From contig JAKACT010000002.1 in NCBI GenBank assembly GCA_021821195.1, forward strand, positions 310,001-374,000: 64,000 nt of DNA, in the 5' to 3' direction. A model generated the notes under the pieces. That model did no database searches. It saw only the letters and a program-made list of their open reading frames with translations, and was not told the DNA's origin. The stretch comes from Pseudomonadota bacterium. GTDB taxonomy: Bacteria; Pseudomonadota; Gammaproteobacteria; Xanthomonadales; Xanthomonadaceae. Shown here piece by piece: positions 57,894 through 64,000 of the stretch (positions are counted from its first letter, which is position 1; the number at the start of each line of letters is the position of its first letter). The position numbers and the translations under genes are program-made.

Positions 57894-59090
57894 ATGGACT
57901 GGTCGGAACTGCAGGTGATGGTGGTCGAGGATCACGGCTTCCAGCGCCGCATCGCGCTGCGCCTGCTCGCGGAGCTGGGCGTCGAGCGCGCGCTGGAAGG
58001 CGCCGACGGGCTGGATGCGCTGGACGTGCTGCGCCGGCAGCCGGCGCCGCCGGACGTAGTGCTGGTGGACCTGGACATGCCCGGCATGGACGGCATCGAA
58101 TGCATCGGCCAGATCGCGCAGGAGCGGCTGGCGCGCGCGGTGGTGGTGGTGAGCGCGCTCGATCCGGCGCTGCTGCATACCGTGCAGACCATGGCCCGCG
58201 CCTACGGGCTGCGCGTGCTGGGCAGCGTGGAGAAGCCGCTGACCCGCGACAAGCTTGAAGAAGTGCTGGTGCGGTTCGGCGACCATGTCGGCGAACAGCA
58301 CGACGAAAGCGAGGCGGACTTCACCGTGCCCGCGTTGCTGGAAGCGCTGGGCAACGGCGAGATCGTGCCGTGGTTCCAGCCGCAGGTGGAGTTCGGCAAC
58401 GGCAAGGTGGTGGGGGTGGAGGCGCTGGCGCGCTGGGAGCGCCCCGACGGCAGCGTGGTGCGGCCGGTGCTGTTCGTGCCGCTGCTGGAGCGCGAAGGCC
58501 GCGCCGACGCGCTCACCGAACGCATGCTGGACGAGGGCTGCCGCTGGCTGCAGCGCTGGTGCCGCGACGGCATGCGGCTGAAGCTGTCGGTCAACGTCTC
58601 GCCGCTGGCGCTGGCCGACCCGGCAGCGGCCGACCGCTACCAGGCCATCGTCGAAAGCCATGCGGTCAGCCCGGAGGACGTGGTGCTGGAGATCACCGAG
58701 AGTTCGGTGATGACGGATGCCGCGCGCGGGCTGGGGGTGCTGGCGCGGCTGCGGCTGAAGGGCTTCGGCCTGTCGATCGACGACTTCGGCACCGGCTATT
58801 CCTCGCTGGCGCAGCTGGCGCAGGTGCCGTTCACCGAACTCAAGGTCGACAAGGAATTCGTGTGTTCGGCGCACTCGCAGCCGCGCAAGCGGGCGGTGGT
58901 GGAGGCCAGCCTGGACCTGGCCCGCAAGCTCAACCTGACCACGGTGGCGGAAGGCGTGGAGACCGTGGAGGACTGGCAGTTGCTGGCCGAGCTTGGCTGC
59001 AGCATCGCCCAGGGCTGGCTGATCGGGCGGCCGGTGCCGGGCAGCGAACTGCCGGCGGCGATCGCGCGCTGGCGCCGCCCGGTGCTGTGA
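57894..59090 (+). CDS. response regulator with EAL c-di-GMP phosphodiesterase output
   Basis: 398 residues. Receiver domain (~5-125, Asp59 in LVDLDMPGMDG, Lys-Pro in VEKPLT) fused to a complete EAL domain: Glu176 (VEALARW), the asparagine of VNVSPLAL, EITESSV, DDFGTGYSSL, KVDKEF and AEGVET. It should degrade c-di-GMP when activated by phosphorylation. GGGGAGAGGG precedes the ATG at 57894. It lies 45 bases upstream of an Hpt-type hybrid kinase, its likely partner. Confidence 0.93.
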   Translation: MDWSELQVMVVEDHGFQRRIALRLLAELGVERALEGADGLDALDVLRRQPAPPDVVLVDLDMPGMDGIECIGQIAQERLARAVVVVSALDPALLHTVQTMARAYGLRVLGSVEKPLTRDKLEEVLVRFGDHVGEQHDESEADFTVPALLEALGNGEIVPWFQPQVEFGNGKVVGVEALARWERPDGSVVRPVLFVPLLEREGRADALTERMLDEGCRWLQRWCRDGMRLKLSVNVSPLALADPAAADRYQAIVESHAVSPEDVVLEITESSVMTDAARGLGVLARLRLKGFGLSIDDFGTGYSSLAQLAQVPFTELKVDKEFVCSAHSQPRKRAVVEASLDLARKLNLTTVAEGVETVEDWQLLAELGCSIAQGWLIGRPVPGSELPAAIARWRRPVL

Positions 59091-59135
59091 CGATGGCCGT
59101 CGGTCGCCGCACCGGCCCGGACGCCCGCTGACGCC

Positions 59136-62051
59136 GTGCGCCTGGACCTGTCCCGCCTCGGCATCCGCCACCAGCTGCTGGGGCTGTTCGGGCTGTTCCT
59201 GCTCACCGGCGCGCTGGTGGTGACGGTGGACGAGGTCGGCCAGCACTACGCGCAGCGTTCGATGGAGGCGATGCGCGATGACGTGCTGGTGGGCATGCGC
59301 CGGATCCGCCGGCTGGCCGACGCCTACGGCACGGAGATGGTGGGTGTCACCTTCCGCACCCGCAATTACCTGATCGACTGGGAGCAGGCCGGCCGGCGGA
59401 TCGGGCAGGCGCAGGAGACGATGGATCGCGAGTGGCGCGCGCTGCAGGCGATGCCGCTGGACGACGAAAGCCGTGCGCTGTTGGAACAGGCGCTGCGCGC
59501 GCGCGCGCGCGCCGACAAGGCCGCCGCCAGCCTGCGCACGATCCTGCGCCAGCGCGACATCCTCGCGCTGGGCCGGTTCGCCGACCGCGAGCTGTACCCG
59601 GCGGTGGACCCGTTGGTGCAGCGGCTGGAGCGGATAGCCACGCGCAGCCAGACGCGCGCCGACATGCTGACGCAGAACGCGCTGGAACACGGGATCTGGG
59701 TCAGCCGGGTGCGGATCGGGCTGTCGCTGGCCTGCTTCCTGCTGGCGCTGCTATTCGGCCGGCGCATCCTGCGCGACGGCTACCGCGGCGTCGAAAGCCT
59801 GACCTGGCTGGCGCGGCGGATGACCCAGGACGACTACACCGCGCAGCCGCGTTACCTGCCGCGTGGCGAGCTGGGCGAGGTGATGGACAGCTTCCTCGGC
59901 ATGCGCGACCACGTGCATCGGATCGAGGGCCAGCTGACCGAACAGCTGAGCCGGATCGACCGTGCGCGGGTGGCGCTGGAGCGGCGCGAACAGTTCCAGC
60001 GGCTGCTGCTGGAGGCTGCGCAGACGGCGATCATCGCGGTCGATGAGGACGGTGTGTTCTCGCAGGTCAATCCGTTCGCGGAAAAGCTGCTGGGCTGGCC
60101 GGCCGGTTCGCTACTGGGGCGCGAGAAGCTGGACGTGGTGCTGGACCCGGAGGCGCTGGGGGCGCTGGCGCGCTCGCTCAGCGAAGCCTACGGCCGCACC
60201 GTGCCGCCGGACTGGACGGCGCTGCGCGAGCTGGCCCGGCACCGCGAGCCGCCGCGCGAGTTCGCCCTGCGCCACCAGCGCGGCCGCACCCTGCCGGTGC
60301 TGCTGGCGCTGTCGGCGATGCGCGACGACACCGGCGCGATGGTCGGGCTGCTGGCGGTAGGCACCGACCTGACCATGCAGAAGCGGCTGGAACGCGCCCT
60401 GCGCGACAGCGAGGCGCGCGCGCGCGAAGCCAGCCACGCCAAGAGCGCGTTCCTGGCCGCGATGAGCCACGAGATCCGCACGCCGATGATCGGCGTCACC
60501 GGGATGATCGAGATCCTCGGCCACACCGCGCTGGATCCGGAGCAGCGGCGTTCGCTGGGCATCATCCAGGCCTCGGCGGAAACCCTGCTGCGGATCATTG
60601 GCGACATCCTCGACTTCTCCAAGATCGAGGCCGGCAAGATGGAAATCGAGCCGGTGCCAACCTCGCTGCCGGAGCTGGTGCGCAGCGTGGCCGCCAGCTT
60701 CTCCGGCTCGGCCTCCAGCAAGGGCCTGGTATTGGACAGCCAGGTCGATCCACAGGTCGCGCCGGCGCACCGCGCCGACCCGGTGCGGCTGCGGCAGGTG
60801 ATCGGCAACTTCCTGTCCAACGCGATCAAGTTCACCGACCACGGCATGGTGACCGTCGCGGTCAAGCTACTGCGCCACGTACCGGCCGAAGGCGCGCTGG
60901 GCACCGACCTGCTGGAACTGAGCGTGGCCGACACCGGCATCGGCATCAGCGAGCAGGCGCAGGCGCGGCTATTCAAGCCATTTTCGCAGGCCGAGCTGGA
61001 CACCACCCGCCGCTTCGGCGGCACCGGCCTGGGGTTGGCGATCAGCCGCCGCATCGCTGAGCTGATGGGTGGCCACATCGAAATGGAATCAACGCCCGGC
61101 AAGGGCACCACCATGCGCCTGAAGCTGGAGCTGCCGCGGGCGCCGGCGGACCAGCTGCCGGAGCTGTCGATGCCGGGTCGGCACGCGCCCGGCTTCGTGC
61201 CGCGGCCGCTGCCGGCGTTGGCGGAAGCGGAGGCGGAGCGCAGCCTGGTGCTGCTGGTCGACGACCATGCCACCAACCGGCTGGTGATCCAGCGCCAGCT
61301 GTCGTTGGCGGGATACGCCTCGGAAACCGCCGAAGACGGCATGGAGGGGCTGGAGCGCTGGCGCAGCGGACGCTATGCGCTGCTGCTCAGCGACGTGCAC
61401 ATGCCGCGGATGGACGGCTACCAGCTGGCGCGCACGATCCGCGCCGAAGAGCTGGGCCGCGGCCTGTCGCGCACCCCGATCGTGGCGCTGACCGCCTCGG
61501 CGCTGAAGGGCGAGGCCGAACGCTGCCTGGGCGCGGGCATGGACGACTACCTGACCAAGCCGGTGGGTATCGCCAGCCTCGGTGCCTGCTTGCAGCGCTG
61601 GCTGCCGCATACCGCCAATGGCTCGCCTGCGCCGCTGCCGGCGCCGGTCGCGCCAGCGGCAAGTGCCGATGCCGCGGCGCCGCCGTTGCCGCAGGCCGCG
61701 GCGGCGGCGAACGAAACCGTGCTGGCCAGCGACGCGCTGCGCGAGTTGGCGGGCGACCGCCCCGACGACATCCGCGCGCTGCTGGAGGACTACCTGCGTT
61801 GCACCCGTGACGACATGGAGGCGCTGGAGCGGCTGCGCGACGCCGGCGACCTGCCGGCGCTGGTGACCCAGGCGCATCGCTTGAAGGGCGCGGCGCGGTT
61901 GGTCGGTGCGGTCGAATTGGCGGACGCCGCGGCGGCCCTGGAAACTGCCCTGCGCGGGGGTGCCCGCGAGCGGCTGGCGGCGCTGGAGGAAGCCCTGCAC
62001 GCCGCCCACTGGCGGCTGCGCGACCAGGTCGCCCGCCAGTACCCCGGATAA
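59136..62051 (+). CDS. hybrid histidine kinase with receiver and Hpt domains (tripartite phosphorelay)
   Basis: 971 residues from a GTG. A membrane helix (~17-35), a periplasmic four-helix sensor-like region, a second membrane helix (~190-210), a HAMP-like linker, a PAS domain (~295-405), HisKA with His445 (SHEIRTPMIG), HATPase (DTGIGISE, GGTGLGLAIS), one receiver with Asp753 (LLSDVHMPRMDGY) and a C-terminal Hpt with His914 (AHRLKGAARLVG). Layout as in BvgS/EvgS-type relays. The Hpt should pass phosphate to the adjacent EAL regulator. A pure (GC)9 run occurs at 59495-59512. Confidence 0.94.
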   Translation: MRLDLSRLGIRHQLLGLFGLFLLTGALVVTVDEVGQHYAQRSMEAMRDDVLVGMRRIRRLADAYGTEMVGVTFRTRNYLIDWEQAGRRIGQAQETMDREWRALQAMPLDDESRALLEQALRARARADKAAASLRTILRQRDILALGRFADRELYPAVDPLVQRLERIATRSQTRADMLTQNALEHGIWVSRVRIGLSLACFLLALLFGRRILRDGYRGVESLTWLARRMTQDDYTAQPRYLPRGELGEVMDSFLGMRDHVHRIEGQLTEQLSRIDRARVALERREQFQRLLLEAAQTAIIAVDEDGVFSQVNPFAEKLLGWPAGSLLGREKLDVVLDPEALGALARSLSEAYGRTVPPDWTALRELARHREPPREFALRHQRGRTLPVLLALSAMRDDTGAMVGLLAVGTDLTMQKRLERALRDSEARAREASHAKSAFLAAMSHEIRTPMIGVTGMIEILGHTALDPEQRRSLGIIQASAETLLRIIGDILDFSKIEAGKMEIEPVPTSLPELVRSVAASFSGSASSKGLVLDSQVDPQVAPAHRADPVRLRQVIGNFLSNAIKFTDHGMVTVAVKLLRHVPAEGALGTDLLELSVADTGIGISEQAQARLFKPFSQAELDTTRRFGGTGLGLAISRRIAELMGGHIEMESTPGKGTTMRLKLELPRAPADQLPELSMPGRHAPGFVPRPLPALAEAEAERSLVLLVDDHATNRLVIQRQLSLAGYASETAEDGMEGLERWRSGRYALLLSDVHMPRMDGYQLARTIRAEELGRGLSRTPIVALTASALKGEAERCLGAGMDDYLTKPVGIASLGACLQRWLPHTANGSPAPLPAPVAPAASADAAAPPLPQAAAAANETVLASDALRELAGDRPDDIRALLEDYLRCTRDDMEALERLRDAGDLPALVTQAHRLKGAARLVGAVELADAAAALETALRGGARERLAALEEALHAAHWRLRDQVARQYPG
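59495..59512. repeat. pure (GC)9 dinucleotide run inside the hybrid kinase gene
   Basis: Nine uninterrupted GC units encode part of ALRARARADKA in the predicted sensor helices. Loss or gain of one unit would shift frame and remove the kinase domains. Such a run is rare but could arise by chance at this base composition. Confidence 0.7.
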
Positions 62052-62122
62052 GCCGATGCGATTGGCCGATGGCGGTGTACCCTGCCTGCAACCGGCCGCC
62101 GCGGCCGAGGAAGGACCCCCAG

Positions 62123-62596
62123 ATGCGCGAATTGATCCTGCTCCGCCATGCCCATGCCGATGCCTCCGCGGTCGGCCAAGACGACCTGCTGCGCCCGCTG
62201 TCGGCGGCCGGTCTCGCCGAGGCGCAAGCTGCCGGCGACTGGCTGCGCGCGCACGCCCTGCTGCCCGACCGGGTGCTGTGCTCGACCGCCGCGCGCACCC
62301 GCCAGACGCTGGCCGCGCTGGGTGAACTGGGCTGCACCGACGTACGCGAGGAAGCGGCGATCTACGAAGCCAGCCCGGGCACCCTGATCGCGCTGGCCGA
62401 CGCCCATCGCGACGCGCGCCGGCTGCTGCTGGTTGGCCACAATCCTGGCCTGGAACAGTTGGCGGCGCTGCTGCATAGCGGCCAGTCCGGCGACTACCGC
62501 GGCATGCCGCCGGGCGGGGTCGCGGTGCTGGAATTCCCGGTCGACGCGACGATCGAGCCCGGCGTGGCGCGGCTGTCGCGCTTCTGGTGGCCGTGA
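62123..62596 (+). CDS. sixA: phosphohistidine phosphatase SixA
   Basis: 157 residues. The histidine phosphatase motif is LLRHAHADA (His9 as nucleophile), with AARTRQTL and a second catalytic His in LVGHNPGLEQL. SixA dephosphorylates the Hpt domain of ArcB in E. coli. The gene lies 71 bases after a hybrid kinase that ends in an Hpt domain, so this kinase is the obvious substrate. ATG at 62123 follows AAGGA. Confidence 0.93.
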   Translation: MRELILLRHAHADASAVGQDDLLRPLSAAGLAEAQAAGDWLRAHALLPDRVLCSTAARTRQTLAALGELGCTDVREEAAIYEASPGTLIALADAHRDARRLLLVGHNPGLEQLAALLHSGQSGDYRGMPPGGVAVLEFPVDATIEPGVARLSRFWWP

Positions 62597-62624
62597 GCCC
62601 CGCTGCCGCAGGATGCTGGGCCCG

Positions 62625-64000
62625 ATGAGTCGCCGTAGCCCCGGCCGCGCACTGGCGGGGCTGCTGGCCCTGCTGCTGGCCGGCTGTGCCACCCTGTCGC
62701 CGCAGCAGCGCAGCGCCGCCGCCGACGTCGCGACCAGCGCGCGCAGTACCCAAGTAGATTGCGCGCGCGCCGACGCCTGCGCGCTGCCGTCGCCGCTGCT
62801 GGCGATGGCGCGCGACACCCTGGCCGCCTCCACCGCGGCCGCGCCGCGGCACCGCGCGCTGATCCTGGACGATGCCCCCGACGCGCTGCTGGCGCGGGTG
62901 CACTTGATCCGCGCGGCGCAACGCAGCATCGACCTGCAGACCTACATCTTCGACGAGGACGATGCCGCCCAGCTGGTGCTGGACGAACTGCAGGCGGCGG
63001 CCTTCCGTGGGGTCAAGGTGCGCATCCTCATCGACCAGCTGGCGGCGCTGCGCAAGGTGGAGACGCTGGCGGCGCTGTCGTCGCTGCACGCCAACCTTGG
63101 GCTGCGCGTCTACAACCCGGTGCTGGACCGCGCGCGGCTGTCGCTGCCGATGTACGCGGTGGCGGCGGCCTGTTGCTGGGGCCAGCTCAACCGGCGCATG
63201 CACAACAAGCTGCTGGTGGTGGATGGCGCGGTCGGGATCGTCGGCGGGCGCAACTACCAGGACGACTATTACGACTGGGGCGGCGAGTTCAATTTCCGCG
63301 ACCGCGACCTGCTGCTGGCCGGGCCGGCGGTGGCCGACATGGTGGCGAATTTCGATGCGTTCTGGGCATCGAAGCGCAGCGTGCCGGCGGAACGGCTGGG
63401 CGACGTGGCGCGCTACCTGCGCGAGCACGGTCCCCCGCCGGCACCGCACCACGTGTTCCACAACCCGGCGCGGGTGCGTGCGCTGTTGGCCGAGGTGGCC
63501 GACGACGCGGTGCTGCGCACGCGCTTCGTCGCGCCGGCGCTGCCGGTGCAGGGCGTGCGCTTCCTCGCCGACCTGCCCAACAAGCATCGCCTGGATGCCA
63601 CCGATGACGCCACCAGCGCCACCAGCGTCGCTACGCAGGCTACGTCCGACACCAGCCACGGCCTGCGCGGGTTGATCACCGGCGCGGACCGCGAAATCCT
63701 CCTGCAGACGCCCTACCTGGTGCTGTCGAAGCCGGCGCAGGCACTGTTCCGTGAACTACGGCAGCGGCCGCAGCCGCCGCGCGTGCTGGTATCGACCAAC
63801 AGTCTGGCCGCCACCGACGCCTTCATCGCCTATGCGCTGTCCTACAAGTACAAGCGCCGCTACCTGCGCGACTTCGGCTTCGAGATCCACGAGTTCAAGC
63901 CGTTCCCGGCGGATGCGCCGTTCGAGCTGGGCGCCACCGGCGCCGGCTTGCAGGAGGCCGAGCCGCCGGCCGCGTCCGCGCGCGCCGGTGCCGGCAGCCT
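62625..64000 (+). CDS. phospholipase D/cardiolipin synthase-like lipoprotein (3'-truncated by the window)
   Basis: The frame from the ATG at 62625 stays open to the window end (458 codons seen). A signal peptide with lipobox LLLAGC (Cys21) leads to a phospholipase D domain: IDLQTYIFDED, VKVRILIDQ, and the first HKD motif HNKLLVVD at 193-200, with IVGGRNYQDDYYDW after. The second HKD should lie beyond the end. Proteins of this type (ClsC-like) make or remodel cardiolipin. An alternative ATG at 62613 is out of frame with nothing to recommend it. Confidence 0.9.
   Translation, partial: MSRRSPGRALAGLLALLLAGCATLSPQQRSAAADVATSARSTQVDCARADACALPSPLLAMARDTLAASTAAAPRHRALILDDAPDALLARVHLIRAAQRSIDLQTYIFDEDDAAQLVLDELQAAAFRGVKVRILIDQLAALRKVETLAALSSLHANLGLRVYNPVLDRARLSLPMYAVAAACCWGQLNRRMHNKLLVVDGAVGIVGGRNYQDDYYDWGGEFNFRDRDLLLAGPAVADMVANFDAFWASKRSVPAERLGDVARYLREHGPPPAPHHVFHNPARVRALLAEVADDAVLRTRFVAPALPVQGVRFLADLPNKHRLDATDDATSATSVATQATSDTSHGLRGLITGADREILLQTPYLVLSKPAQALFRELRQRPQPPRVLVSTNSLAATDAFIAYALSYKYKRRYLRDFGFEIHEFKPFPADAPFELGATGAGLQEAEPPAASARAGAGS

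Noticed and set aside
62613-62624. Upstream ATG for the phospholipase D-like lipoprotein
   Set aside because: It is four codons from the ATG at 62625 and would only add MLGP before a signal peptide that starts naturally with MSRRSPGR.

Overview
The window is a very G+C-rich bacterial chromosome segment that reads as a gammaproteobacterium of the Xanthomonadaceae/Lysobacteraceae (Lysobacter, Luteimonas or Thermomonas-like). The protein flavour and neighbourhoods support this: comF divergent from bioB-bioF, bioH-bioC, tamA-tamB, tatABC beside a SYLF protein, xerC near hslV-hslU, and many c-di-GMP and hybrid-kinase genes. Almost all of it is ordinary, densely packed chromosome. There is no prophage, CRISPR array, insertion sequence or large genomic island.

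Left part (1-13.3 kb): a GNAT-like protein, a secreted M4 metalloprotease and tRNA-Arg(CCG). Next comes a compact restriction-modification unit (XRE regulator, cytosine-C5 methyltransferase, PD-(D/E)XK nuclease, all on the minus strand). It is headed by a strikingly A+T-rich control region that carries two copies of GATTAT-N4-ATAATC. Then come ubiA, comF and a biotin cluster (bioB, bioF, bioH, bioC) interrupted by an opposite-strand aldehyde dehydrogenase, and a DMT-type exporter overlapping bioC.

Middle part (13.3-45 kb): a four-gene overlapping operon couples two hybrid/response-regulator kinases to a CheR methyltransferase and a receiver-less CheB methylesterase, with no chemoreceptor or CheA. 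It is followed by a threonine dehydratase-like enzyme, a structured intergenic region ahead of mnmG, a lipoprotein propeller, tamB-tamA (outer-membrane assembly), glyS-glyQ, a glutamine amidotransferase, a multi-span membrane protein, tatC-tatB-tatA, a SYLF protein, hemH and a hydrolase. Small lipoprotein, metallopeptidase, rdgC, ttcA and YdcH-type genes lead to plsB.

Right part (45-64 kb): a GAF-GAF-GGDEF-EAL protein, a lipoprotein, a HAD phosphatase, rep helicase, thymidine kinase (with an apparently lost zinc site) and hslV-hslU. The hslV-hslU spacer carries two large hairpins with unrelated stems but mutually complementary 26-base loops. Then come a tandem pair of family-2 glycosyltransferases, a CxxC protein and xerC. 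A probable phosphorelay cassette follows: EAL-output response regulator, hybrid kinase with Hpt domain, and a SixA phosphohistidine phosphatase. The window ends inside a phospholipase D/cardiolipin synthase-like lipoprotein gene.

Most novel leads: the hslV/hslU paired-hairpin element, the CheR/CheB-kinase operon with a Glu/Gln-rich coiled coil as possible methylation substrate, the restriction-modification control region, and a biotin-repressor-like operator embedded in the first codons of comF.
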